From: a virus
DNA: 37,106 nucleotides
Virus record (IMG/VR): IMGVR_UViG_3300047562_005136
Coordinates: 1 to 37,106 of that record
Strand: one strand, 5' to 3'
Shown here piece after piece: positions 14,188-22,161 of this stretch. Position 1 is the stretch's first letter, and every line of letters begins with the position of its first letter. The translations under genes and the position numbers were made by a program. The notes under the pieces are model-generated. The model was not told the DNA's origin, did not search any database, and saw only the letters and a list, made by a program, of their open reading frames with translations.

Positions 14188-16512
14188 ATGCCGATAACAA
14201 CTGTAGTAAAACGCAACGGCGACCGGGTTTCACTGGATCTCACCAAGTGGCAAGCCCAGATAGCCAAGGTATGCGCAGGCATCGCCGATGTTAGCCAGAG
14301 CATGATCGAGATCAAGGCCCAGCTGCATTTCTATGATGGGATCACCACCGAAGAAATCGACGGCGTTACGCTGCGTGCCTGTGTTGATCTCATAGATATC
14401 GAAGCCAATCCTGATGTAGGTCATCCCAACTATCAATATGTGGCCGGTAAACAGCGTCTCTCTATGCTGAGGAAGGATGTATATGGGTCCTATGACCCTC
14501 CTCACCTCTACGACATCGTGAAGCGCAATGTCACGGCTGGACTTTATACTTCAGATCTCCTAACTTGGTACAGTGAAGATGACTGGGGTCGCATGCAAGA
14601 ATTCATTGATCACAGCCGAGACGAGCAATACAGCTACGCTGCCATCGAGCAGATGATAGAGAAATATCTGGTACGCAATCGTGCAACCAAAGAGATCTTG
14701 GAAACACCGCAAGTGCGATACATGATCGCGGCAGCTACAGTGTTTCACAACGAAGAGCCTCGGGCACGCATGCGCTACATCAAGGAGTATTACAATGCGG
14801 CTTCAGATGGTCTTTTCACTCTTGCTACTCCAGTTCTTGCTGGCTTGGGCACTCCTACCAAGCAATTCAGCAGTTGCGTCCTTATTAGGTCTGATGATGA
14901 TCTTGACAGTATTTTTGCTTCGGGAGAAATGATGGCCAAGTATGCCAGCAAGCGTGCTGGCATCGGACTCGAGATCGGACGCCTGCGTCCTTTGGGTAGC
15001 CCCATACGTGGCGGCGAGATCATGCACACCGGCATGGTGCCGTTCCTTAAAAAATGGTTCGGTGACCTGCGCTCGTGTAGCCAGGGCGGTATCCGAAACG
15101 CTTCGGCCACGGTGTTCTATCCCATCTGGCATCATCAGTTTGATGATCTCATCGTGCTCAAGAACAACCAAGGCACTGAAGAGACCCGTGTGAGACACAT
15201 GGACTATGGCGTGGTACTGAATGCTTTCTTCTGGCGCCGATTCAAGCTCCGGCAAAACATAACCTTTTTTGATCCCAACGAAGTGCCCGACCTCTACGAA
15301 GCATTCTATCGTGACACTGCTGAGTTTGAAGCACTCTACACTCGTTACGAAAAGCGCACAGATCTTCGTCGGAAAGTCATGAGCGCGGAAGATGTGTTCA
15401 AGGGTGGTATTCTCAAAGAGCGCACCGACACCGGAAGGATCTATCTGGTGTTCATCGACAATGTCATGAACCAAGGTCCATTCGATCCCGAATACCACAC
15501 CATATACCAAAGCAATCTCTGCTGTGAGATCCTACTGCCTACCAAACCCTTCAAACGTCTAGATGATGACAATGGTCGCATCGCTCTATGCACTCTTGGA
15601 TCGATCAACTGGGGTGCGTTCCGTAACCCCGAGGACATGCGTCGTGCTTGCCGAATACTCCAGCGCAGCCTCTGCAACATACTGGATTATCAAGATTTCT
15701 TGAGCATACAGAGCAAGCTCAGCAATGACGAGATACAGCCCTTGGGTGTGGGAGTGACCAATTTAGCCTACTGGCATGCCAAACGAGGATTACAATATGG
15801 TGAATCAGATGCCTTGGTCGAAGTCAAAACGTGGATGGAGCACCAGGCCTACTACCTCACAGAAGCAACAGTAGAACTGGCCCGAGAAAGAGGCCGGTGT
15901 AAAGATTCTGATCAAACTTGGTATGGAAAAGGTGTATTCCCTTGGGAAAGGAGAGCGAAGGGCGTAAATGACCTGGTAGACTTCACTCCCGAACTGGATT
16001 GGGAACCTTTGCGTGAGCAGATGAAACAGCATGGTGTGCGCAATGCCACTCTCATGGCCATCGCTCCGGTAGAATCCTCGTCGGTAGTGATCAACTCTAC
16101 CAATGGTATCGAGATGCCTATGAGTCTGATCACTGTGAAAGAGAGCAAGGCCGGTTCGTTTACACAGGTGGTTCCGGAATACCAGAAGTTGCGCAATCGA
16201 TATCAGCTGATGTGGGATCAGCCAGACTGCGTGGGATATCTCAAGACTGCTGCTGTGCTGCAGGCCTACGTAGATCAAAGCATTTCCACTAACACCTTCT
16301 ACAATCCTGCACATTTCCCCGGACGCAAAGTGCCCACCACCTTGATCGCCCGCAACCTCATGCAGGCACACCAGTGGGGCATAAAGACGTTCTATTATAG
16401 CCTAATCAATAAGCAAGGTGCCAAGAGTTCTGAGGCGGACGATGTTGTGTTGCCGGTCATGCCGGAAGGCACTGATCTTCAAGAAGAAGATTGCGAGGCC
16501 TGCAAACTCTAA
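14188..16512 (+). CDS. nrdA: Class Ia ribonucleotide reductase, alpha subunit
   Basis: 774 residues, collinear with E. coli NrdA (761). Active-site residues: C230 (FSSCV), N443/C445/E447 in SNLCCEI (thiyl-radical Cys in the middle), C468 (ALCTLGSINWG) as redox partner, the radical-transfer YY pair in TFYY near the C-terminus, and the C-terminal shuttle pair C769/C772 in DCEACKL. The N-terminus (1-95) resembles the ATP-cone region. It reduces ribonucleoside diphosphates to deoxy forms for phage DNA synthesis, with NrdB and the glutaredoxin encoded 3 kb downstream. The ATG is preceded by a weak AGAGTA site. The operon is split by aceA and two tiny genes. Confidence 0.97.
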   Translation: MPITTVVKRNGDRVSLDLTKWQAQIAKVCAGIADVSQSMIEIKAQLHFYDGITTEEIDGVTLRACVDLIDIEANPDVGHPNYQYVAGKQRLSMLRKDVYGSYDPPHLYDIVKRNVTAGLYTSDLLTWYSEDDWGRMQEFIDHSRDEQYSYAAIEQMIEKYLVRNRATKEILETPQVRYMIAAATVFHNEEPRARMRYIKEYYNAASDGLFTLATPVLAGLGTPTKQFSSCVLIRSDDDLDSIFASGEMMAKYASKRAGIGLEIGRLRPLGSPIRGGEIMHTGMVPFLKKWFGDLRSCSQGGIRNASATVFYPIWHHQFDDLIVLKNNQGTEETRVRHMDYGVVLNAFFWRRFKLRQNITFFDPNEVPDLYEAFYRDTAEFEALYTRYEKRTDLRRKVMSAEDVFKGGILKERTDTGRIYLVFIDNVMNQGPFDPEYHTIYQSNLCCEILLPTKPFKRLDDDNGRIALCTLGSINWGAFRNPEDMRRACRILQRSLCNILDYQDFLSIQSKLSNDEIQPLGVGVTNLAYWHAKRGLQYGESDALVEVKTWMEHQAYYLTEATVELARERGRCKDSDQTWYGKGVFPWERRAKGVNDLVDFTPELDWEPLREQMKQHGVRNATLMAIAPVESSSVVINSTNGIEMPMSLITVKESKAGSFTQVVPEYQKLRNRYQLMWDQPDCVGYLKTAAVLQAYVDQSISTNTFYNPAHFPGRKVPTTLIARNLMQAHQWGIKTFYYSLINKQGAKSSEADDVVLPVMPEGTDLQEEDCEACKL

Positions 16513-16529
16513 GATGTGTGTTGCAGCGC

Positions 16530-16537
16530 AATAAATA
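16530..16537 (+). promoter_or_regulatory. Late-type promoter for aceA
   Basis: AATAAATA, one mismatch from consensus, 31 nt before the aceA ATG, with TTAGGAG as ribosome binding site in between. This places aceA under late, not early, control, apart from nrdA and nrdB. Confidence 0.5.
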
Positions 16538-16568
16538 TTCCACACAGATTTCACTTTAGGAGATTGTC

Positions 16569-17855
16569 ATGACTGATACCAAGAGCCGTCAATGGAAAGC
16601 CTACCAGCTGCAACAGGATTGGAGCACCAATCCTCGATGGAAAGGCGTCAAACGAGAGTATACCGCAGAACAGGTGATCGATCTGCAGGGCAGCGATCCT
16701 GTGGAGCACAGTCTAGCTCGTCGCGGTGCCAACAAACTATGGCGGTCGCTGGAAACCGAGCCCTATGTGGCCACCCTGGGTGCGCTCACAGGCATGCAGG
16801 CCCTGCAACAGGTCAAGGCCGGCTGCAAGGGCATTTACCTTTCGGGCTGGCAAGTGGCCGGCGACGCCAATACCGCAGGCGAGATGTATCCAGACCAGAG
16901 CCTGTACCCTGTGAACTCGGTACCCGAAGTGGTGCGCAAAATCAACGCCACGTTTGCCCGTGCGGATCAGATCCAGTGGGCAGAAAAATCCGGTGACATA
17001 GATTTCTTCCAGCCCATCGTGGCCGATGCCGAGGCCGGCTTTGGTGGCGTGCTGAACGCTTATGAACTCATGAAGGCCATGATCGAGGCCGGTGCTGCTG
17101 GTGTGCATTTCGAAGACCAGTTGGCCTCTGTCAAGAAGTGTGGACACCTGGGCGGCAAGGTGCTAGTGCCCACACGCGAAGCCATCAACAAGTTAGTGGC
17201 CGCTCGTTTGGCCGCCGACGTCTTGGGTGTGCCCACTGTGCTGCTGGCTCGCACCGATGCCGAAGCCGCAGCCCTTGTGACCTCAGACGTGGACGAACGC
17301 GATCGCCCCTTCATCACGGGCGAGCGTACCGTGGAAGGATTCTATCGCACAAGGGCCGGCTTTGATCAGGCGCTGGCACGCGGTCTGGCCTATGCACCCT
17401 ATGTTGACATGCTATGGTGCGAGACCGGTGTGCCTGATCTCGATTTTGCTCGACGATATGCCGAAGGCATCCATCGGCAGTTCCCTGGCAAGATGCTGGC
17501 CTACAACTGCTCGCCGTCCTTCAACTGGAGGAAAAATCTCGACGATGCTACTATCGCCAGATTTCAGAGTGAACTAGGTGCTATGGGCTACAAGTTCCAG
17601 TTCATTACCTTGGCCGGCTTCCATCAGCTGAACTATGGCATGTTTGACCTGGCACATGGCTATGTGCGCGAAGGCATGTCGGCGTTTGTTCGCCTGCAAG
17701 AATCCGAATTCGCTGCGGCTGATCGAGGGTTTGAAGCAGTGAAGCATCAGCGCGAAGTAGGTACCGGTTACTTCGATCTGGTCACGACCACTATCGAGTC
17801 TGACAGTTCGACCACGGCCATGGCTGGTAGCACAGAAACAGAGCAGTTTCACTGA
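16569..17855 (+). CDS. aceA: Isocitrate lyase
   Basis: 428 residues, the length of the bacterial enzyme (E. coli 434). Conserved stretches run the whole length: [63 protein letters not shown] with the catalytic KKCGH motif (active-site Cys), [23 protein letters not shown], and the C-terminal [12 protein letters not shown]...[14 protein letters not shown] lid. It cleaves isocitrate to glyoxylate and succinate, the first step of the glyoxylate shunt. No malate synthase is visible. It sits between nrdA and nrdB, with its own late-type promoter and an excellent AGGAG site. Base composition resembles the neighbours, though with somewhat more GC-ending codons. A rare phage metabolic gene; every motif is intact. 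Confidence 0.96.
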   Translation: MTDTKSRQWKAYQLQQDWSTNPRWKGVKREYTAEQVIDLQGSDPVEHSLARRGANKLWRSLETEPYVATLGALTGMQALQQVKAGCKGIYLSGWQVAGDANTAGEMYPDQSLYPVNSVPEVVRKINATFARADQIQWAEKSGDIDFFQPIVADAEAGFGGVLNAYELMKAMIEAGAAGVHFEDQLASVKKCGHLGGKVLVPTREAINKLVAARLAADVLGVPTVLLARTDAEAAALVTSDVDERDRPFITGERTVEGFYRTRAGFDQALARGLAYAPYVDMLWCETGVPDLDFARRYAEGIHRQFPGKMLAYNCSPSFNWRKNLDDATIARFQSELGAMGYKFQFITLAGFHQLNYGMFDLAHGYVREGMSAFVRLQESEFAAADRGFEAVKHQREVGTGYFDLVTTTIESDSSTTAMAGSTETEQFH

Positions 17856-18031
17856 TGGCAAGTCTAGGGTGGCTGATGATGTTGCCAGGTGTGTTGTTAC
17901 TCACGGGCGAATATCTCTGTGTGGAGGTAGCCTGGCAGTGTTTTAATTACAGCTCTGTGGTAACCACAGTGGGTACACTGCTTGTGGGTGTGGGATTGAT
18001 TGCCGCAATGCTTGGAGTAGACGATGTCTAA
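17855..18031 (+). CDS. Small two-TM membrane protein
   Basis: 58 residues. The ATG overlaps the aceA stop (TGATG). Two hydrophobic stretches, residues 3-17 (SLGWLMMLPGVLLLT) and 36-53 (VVTTVGTLLVGVGLIAAML), are separated by a polar segment with two Cys and suggest a small membrane hairpin. No family. It overlaps the next mini-gene by 8 nt, arguing for coupled translation. Confidence 0.55.
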   Translation: MASLGWLMMLPGVLLLTGEYLCVEVAWQCFNYSSVVTTVGTLLVGVGLIAAMLGVDDV

Positions 18032-18110
18032 GCGAGACAAGATCAACTTGTTGTTTGGTCTTGTCTGGCTTGGCCTTTTGGTATTGGCCATCTACATCAA
18101 CTTGCTGTAA
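18024..18110 (+). CDS. Tiny single-TM peptide
   Basis: 28 residues: a basic start (MSKRDK) and one hydrophobic helix (INLLFGLVWLGLLVLAIYINLL). The ATG overlaps the previous stop; the stop codon lies in the -10 box of the nrdB promoter. Small single-helix proteins of this sort can modulate host membrane enzymes or lysis, but nothing specific can be said. Confidence 0.45.
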   Translation: MSKRDKINLLFGLVWLGLLVLAIYINLL

Positions 18111-18112
18111 AA
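18084..18112 (+). promoter_or_regulatory. Sigma70-type promoter for nrdB
   Basis: TTGGCC (18084-18089), a 17-nt spacer and TAAAAT (18107-18112). The CTGTAAAATAAA context repeats that of the iscA promoter. The nrdB ATG is at 18142. Confidence 0.55.
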
Positions 18113-18141
18113 TAAAACTATTAGAGATAAGGTAAAACAAC

Positions 18142-19254
18142 ATGAGCAAAAAACAATATGACCTTAGTGCGCGTGTAGACTATCTGCATCGCAAGATGTT
18201 TCTAGATCCCCAAGGTCCTGTCACCATACAGAGATTCGAAGAAGTCAAATATGCACGCATACAAAAATTTGAACAAGAAGCACGCGGGTTCTTTTGGGTG
18301 CCCGAAGAGGTCAATCTCACCAAAGATGCGCAGGACTTCAAAGAAGCATCTGACACAGTGCGGCACATCTTTACCTCCAACCTGTTGCGCCAGACAGCCC
18401 TAGACAGTCTGCAAGGTCGAGGTCCTAGCCAGATTTTCACACCAGTGGTGAGCTTGCCGGAATTAGAAGCTCTCGTGTATAATTGGACATTTTTTGAAAC
18501 CAACATCCACAGCCGCAGTTACAGTCATATCATACGCAACATCTATAACGTACCTAAAGAAGTCTTTAATACGATTCACGATACTAAAGAGATCGTTGAT
18601 ATGGCATCAAGTGTGGGACGGTACTATGATGATCTACACAGACTGAACTGCTTGAAAGAAATCGCCGACCCAACAAAAGAAACAGTATTGGAGCCAGCAC
18701 ATATCAAAGCTATCTGGCTAGCACTCAACGCCAGCTATGCCCTGGAGGCTTTGAGATTCATGGTGTCATTCGCTACCAGCCTGGCCATGGTAGAAAACAA
18801 GATCTTCATCGGTAACGGCAACATCATCAGTCTGATCCTGCAGGACGAGATCCTGCATCGCGACTGGACAGCCTGGTTGATCAACCAGGTGGTAAAGGAA
18901 GATCCGCGTTTCGCTGCCGCTCGCGAAGAATGTGCAGATGAAGTGTATGCCATGTACATGGATGTGATTCGCGAAGAAAAAGACTGGGCCGATTATTTGT
19001 TTCAAAAAGGTCCAGTGATCGGACTCAACGCCGGCATCCTTAAAGATTTCATGGATTGGACGGCTGCAAATGCCTTGCGCGAGATTGGTATCAAGTATCA
19101 AGCCCCAGCACCGCGTTCTACACCGATTCCCTGGTTTAACAAACATGTAGACACACACAAGAAACAAACTGCCTTGCAGGAAAATGAAAGCACTAACTAT
19201 GTGATCGGCGTCATGAGCGACGATATCGTATACGAGGAACTACCGCAACTATGA
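18142..19254 (+). CDS. nrdB: Class Ia ribonucleotide reductase, beta subunit
   Basis: 370 residues, similar to E. coli NrdB (376). Di-iron ligands: D88 (TALDSLQGR), E119, H123, E202 (EALRFMVSFA), E236 and H239 (QDEILH). The tyrosyl radical site is Y127 in HSRSYSHIIRN. The first E and H ligands are spaced E-T-N-I-H, one residue more than the E-T-I-H of E. coli, while the distances D88-E119 and H123-Y127 are unchanged. The C-terminal acidic tail ending YEELPQL should dock on NrdA. It has its own sigma70-like promoter and overlaps the glutaredoxin as ATGA. Confidence 0.96.
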   Translation: MSKKQYDLSARVDYLHRKMFLDPQGPVTIQRFEEVKYARIQKFEQEARGFFWVPEEVNLTKDAQDFKEASDTVRHIFTSNLLRQTALDSLQGRGPSQIFTPVVSLPELEALVYNWTFFETNIHSRSYSHIIRNIYNVPKEVFNTIHDTKEIVDMASSVGRYYDDLHRLNCLKEIADPTKETVLEPAHIKAIWLALNASYALEALRFMVSFATSLAMVENKIFIGNGNIISLILQDEILHRDWTAWLINQVVKEDPRFAAAREECADEVYAMYMDVIREEKDWADYLFQKGPVIGLNAGILKDFMDWTAANALREIGIKYQAPAPRSTPIPWFNKHVDTHKKQTALQENESTNYVIGVMSDDIVYEELPQL

Positions 19255-19490
19255 AAGCCATTGTTTGGAGCAAATATCATTGTCCTTATTGTGACCAAGC
19301 CCGCAAGCTGCTGGAGCTCCGGGGTATAGCATATGAGGAAAGAAAAATCGGGGATGGTTATACACGCGAGGACCTCCTGGAGGCTGTACCCAACGCGCGG
19401 ACAGTGCCGCAGATCTTCATTGATGATCAGCTCATCGGCGGCTATACCGAACTCGTGAAACATTTCAACAAGGAAACCAATGAAGCCTAA
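19251..19490 (+). CDS. Glutaredoxin, NrdC/NrdH-like
   Basis: 79 residues, thioredoxin fold of glutaredoxin size. Redox motif C11-P-Y-C14, cis-Pro in TVPQIFID (about 51-58), and GGYTEL (about 63-68), which binds glutathione. It re-reduces ribonucleotide reductase; its ATG overlaps the nrdB stop, as expected for a functional pair. It overlaps the next gene by 11 nt. Confidence 0.93.
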   Translation: MKAIVWSKYHCPYCDQARKLLELRGIAYEERKIGDGYTREDLLEAVPNARTVPQIFIDDQLIGGYTELVKHFNKETNEA

Positions 19491-19779
19491 CATCAACGAA
19501 GTATACAGTTTGAAGATCGCCAATGGCGATGAAGTAATCGCCAAAATCTTAGAGGATCAAGCAGACTATTTTGTAGTTCAGAGTCCGCTGACAGTGGTTC
19601 CAGGACCGCAAGGGCTGCAGCTCATGCCCAGTTTTTTTACCTGTGAACTGGACGCCCAAGTCACGGTAAATAAATCTAACTGTGCCATGATGGCGCCAGC
19701 TCGCGGTCAGATCCGCGACAAATATATCGAGGCTACCACTGGCATCCAACCGGTGCGCAGCCAGATTCTGGTTGGGTAA
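19480..19779 (+). CDS. Sm/LSm-like phage protein
   Basis: 99 residues. A five-strand pattern (YSLKIANGDEVIAKILEDQADYFVVQSPLTVV...LMPSFFTCEL) fits the Sm-like small beta-barrel proteins seen in aquatic T4-like phages. Such proteins form rings and often bind RNA, but no RNA-binding residue can be claimed here. Overlaps glutaredoxin by 11 nt and is 2 nt from the next gene. Confidence 0.6.
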   Translation: MKPNINEVYSLKIANGDEVIAKILEDQADYFVVQSPLTVVPGPQGLQLMPSFFTCELDAQVTVNKSNCAMMAPARGQIRDKYIEATTGIQPVRSQILVG

Positions 19780-19781
19780 AC

Positions 19782-19991
19782 ATGCGCGGCAGGTTCGTGA
19801 TCTTGCGTGATGGCGAGCTGGAAGTATACGATGATTATGATCAGATCCCTGCGAGGTTTGACAACTTGATAGAATTCATGCCGGAATACCCGTCAGGACC
19901 GCACAGCGATGAAGAGCATGATGAGATGAACACCTACACGGTGCGTCTCCAGGAACTCATGGGGAGAGAGACCAATGCCTGCAGTGACTAG
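19782..19991 (+). CDS. Small acidic protein, unknown
   Basis: 69 residues, rich in Asp, Glu and Tyr, with an N-terminal beta-rich part (RGRFVILRDGELEVYDDYDQIP) and an acidic middle (PHSDEEHDEM). No family. It overlaps the PAAR gene by 17 nt, so may be translated with it. Confidence 0.6.
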   Translation: MRGRFVILRDGELEVYDDYDQIPARFDNLIEFMPEYPSGPHSDEEHDEMNTYTVRLQELMGRETNACSD

Positions 19992-20262
19992 AATTGGTGA
20001 TGCTGATGTGGTACATTGTGGACAACCCAAACGAGCCCAGGGAAGCAACAATGTGTTTGCCAACGGTCGCGGGATCAGTCGCAAAGGTGATAAAAATACC
20101 GTACATCCAAAACCAGGCAAGAACTGCCCTGCTCATTCAGCTTCGCTGGCCGGCGGGAGCAGTACAGTGTTTGTGAATGGTCGTGCTTGCGGACGAGTTG
20201 GCGATAAAGTTTCCGGTTGCACTTCAGTGGCACAAGGTAGTCCCAACGTGTTTGCAGGTTAG
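19975..20262 (+). CDS. PAAR-type spike tip protein
   Basis: 95 residues, start ATG at 19975 behind GGGGAGAGAG. It has the PAAR repeats: MPAVTRIGDADVVHC, NNVFANGRGISRKGDKN, STVFVNGRACGRVGDKVSGC, and a final QGSPNVFAG. Conserved His and Cys residues (H14, C15, H44, C50, H53, C82) can bind the metal of the cone tip. Equivalent to T4 gp5.4, it sharpens the central spike that pierces the host envelope. Its stop is followed directly by a large structural gene, consistent with a baseplate module. Confidence 0.92.
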   Translation: MPAVTRIGDADVVHCGQPKRAQGSNNVFANGRGISRKGDKNTVHPKPGKNCPAHSASLAGGSSTVFVNGRACGRVGDKVSGCTSVAQGSPNVFAG

Positions 20263-20263
20263 T

Positions 20264-22072
20264 ATGACCACACCACTGCAACTCACGGTCACAGCTGGTC
20301 TGCTACAAAATCAAGGCCTGGCTGCCAACACACAGATGGTAGCCAATGTCACTGCCTATGAAAATTTTGTCAATGGTGTTTTGCGGAGCATACGCATCGG
20401 TAGTGGCAACGGCAATGCCAACAACGCCGTGATAAGCAACACTACTTTGAGTCGGTTGCGTAGCATTGGTGCCGGAGTGTGCCAAGGCCTAGCCGATGGT
20501 ATACCGCCCGGTTATTCGCTAGTAGCCAGCAATACTGCACCCGGTTTGACCGGATTGCTGCAGGTGGGATACTCTACTGTTTTGCCTGCTAACCTAAACT
20601 TTTTTTGCCAAGGATTTGACCAGGCCACCGGCTTCGCTCAGATAACCAACCAGACCATCAGCACAGCACAAAATAGCCAAACCTATCTTGGTCCAACCTT
20701 CACGGACATGAACAATCTAGTGACTGGTAGTCTAAGTGTTGTTACCTCCAACCTGCAGCAATTTGCCAGCGATGCCGTGCGGCTCGGCACTGTGATAGCA
20801 CTAGATGCTTTGCCCGAACTTGGCAGTCCGGCTCAGCTCATGATCCAACTTATTGATGCCGGTGGTATTCCAGATGGTGTGACCACGCAGCTCGCCGCGC
20901 AAGGGGTATTAGACCAGGCGCAAACTCTTGTGGTTCCCGACACCACGGTCAGTGATAGAGACCAAAGCAGGATATATGCTGCCATGCAAAACGTCATGGG
21001 CGAGGATCTTGCTAATGTGTTGGAGATACTTGACTGCACAGTGCCAGGCCTAATCTCTATGGCCGATCTGCTGGATCCAGTGAAAATTTTTCCGAACAGC
21101 TTCCAAACATTGACATGCCCGTTAACGGCAGCCAGCCAAGCTATCTATGTCAATTCTAGTGGATCTGTAAACACCAACATCTTGCCTGAGCTGCCAGAAT
21201 ATCTAATAGACCCAGTAAGCCCAGGCATGCCTTACGGTCGACTACGCTTGATCATTCCTGACGATCAGGCCTTGGCCAACAAAGCACTTCAACTGGCGTT
21301 GCAACAGATCAAAGGGGTAGAAAATCTAACCTTTTCTGAATTGGGTCGCACCGCCGGGTCTCTGGAGACCAACGATGATCTTCCTTTGATTAACAATCTA
21401 CAGCAAGCAGTTCCTCCTGCTGTGGCCAATCTCGTGTTGCAGAGTGTGGCTCAAGGAACCGGGCCAAACGGCCAGCTCACTGTCAGTGATGTCTTGGGAA
21501 CCGCTAGTGGTTATAACATCACACAGCCTTTAGGCAATGTCATGTCCATAATCACCACGATACCTACCAATTATCTAGAATTGACCTATGATGTTATGGG
21601 CAATCTTATCTCGGGAGACTACGGCAATGTCGCTGGCAACATTGACATTCCAGCAGGATTGCCTGGTGCTGGTTCGTATGACAATGGCAACGATGCCTAT
21701 GCCAATCTCTGTAACATTGCCAATTCTACCATTTCAAATCTATCTACAGCATATCCTGTACAAATCGCCAGCGTGAACACGGATTGGAATACCATTGCCA
21801 ATACCGTAAGCAACCAACAAACAAATCTCGTGGCCGGCACAGTAGACTACGCCAACATGGTCGCCACTCAGACTGCGGTATTCAGCTTTGCTACCAGTTT
21901 ATCGCAATATGGTCTTGACGTTGAACCCGGTGGAGCCAGCCAGTATTTGACCAGTGTGGCTCAGACTGACAACATCTATGGTCAGGCCATAATTGCGGCC
22001 TTGAGAGAAGCACGCAATCAAAAAACCCTAGAAGACAATCAGCTCAACCCAGATAACCAGATTCCAAGCTAA
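20264..22072 (+). CDS. Large tail/baseplate structural protein
   Basis: 602 residues from the ATG at 20264, 1 nt past the PAAR stop (an earlier in-frame start lies inside the PAAR gene). Rich in Asn, Gln, Thr, Leu and Ala with few charged residues, a composition common in extended virion proteins. No enzymatic motif and no recognised family. The neighbouring PAAR gene makes a baseplate, spike or tail position likely. A small perfect inverted repeat (AGTAAG-CA-CTTACT, 22072-22085) follows the stop. Confidence 0.7.
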   Translation: MTTPLQLTVTAGLLQNQGLAANTQMVANVTAYENFVNGVLRSIRIGSGNGNANNAVISNTTLSRLRSIGAGVCQGLADGIPPGYSLVASNTAPGLTGLLQVGYSTVLPANLNFFCQGFDQATGFAQITNQTISTAQNSQTYLGPTFTDMNNLVTGSLSVVTSNLQQFASDAVRLGTVIALDALPELGSPAQLMIQLIDAGGIPDGVTTQLAAQGVLDQAQTLVVPDTTVSDRDQSRIYAAMQNVMGEDLANVLEILDCTVPGLISMADLLDPVKIFPNSFQTLTCPLTAASQAIYVNSSGSVNTNILPELPEYLIDPVSPGMPYGRLRLIIPDDQALANKALQLALQQIKGVENLTFSELGRTAGSLETNDDLPLINNLQQAVPPAVANLVLQSVAQGTGPNGQLTVSDVLGTASGYNITQPLGNVMSIITTIPTNYLELTYDVMGNLISGDYGNVAGNIDIPAGLPGAGSYDNGNDAYANLCNIANSTISNLSTAYPVQIASVNTDWNTIANTVSNQQTNLVAGTVDYANMVATQTAVFSFATSLSQYGLDVEPGGASQYLTSVAQTDNIYGQAIIAALREARNQKTLEDNQLNPDNQIPS

Positions 22073-22085
22073 GTAAGCACTTACT
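22072..22085 (+). repeat. Inverted repeat upstream of ligase promoter
   Basis: AGTAAG-CA-CTTACT, perfect, 19 nt before the -35 box at 22104. Could be an operator half of the ligase promoter or a weak structure ending the structural gene's message; no T-run follows. Confidence 0.4.
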
Positions 22086-22103
22086 AACCGCAGTCTGTGG
22101 CGA

Positions 22104-22146
22104 TTGACCATTATTGGCAACTGTGTTACACTAGACATAATCTAGT
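22104..22146 (+). promoter_or_regulatory. Sigma70-type promoter with operator-like repeat
   Basis: TTGACC (22104-22109), a 17-nt spacer with extended -10 TGT, and TACACT (22127-22132). ACTAGA (22130-22135) and TCTAGT (22141-22146) form a perfect inverted repeat around the predicted start site (about 22139), where a regulator could block transcription. The ATG of the DNA ligase, with AGGTGAG in front, is at 22162. Confidence 0.65.
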
Positions 22147-22161
22147 AACTACAGGTGAGTG

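Noticed and set aside
14803-15510. 235-codon minus-strand frame in nrdA
   Set aside because: Antisense shadow of nrdA with the same reasons; no promoter or start signal.
15805-16371. Long open frame (188 codons) on the minus strand inside nrdA
   Set aside because: It is fully antisense to strongly conserved nrdA, has no ribosome binding site and its product resembles no protein; shadow frame from codon bias.
19669-19677. GGTAAATAAA as a late promoter
   Set aside because: It lies in the middle of the Sm-like gene with no start downstream within a sensible distance.
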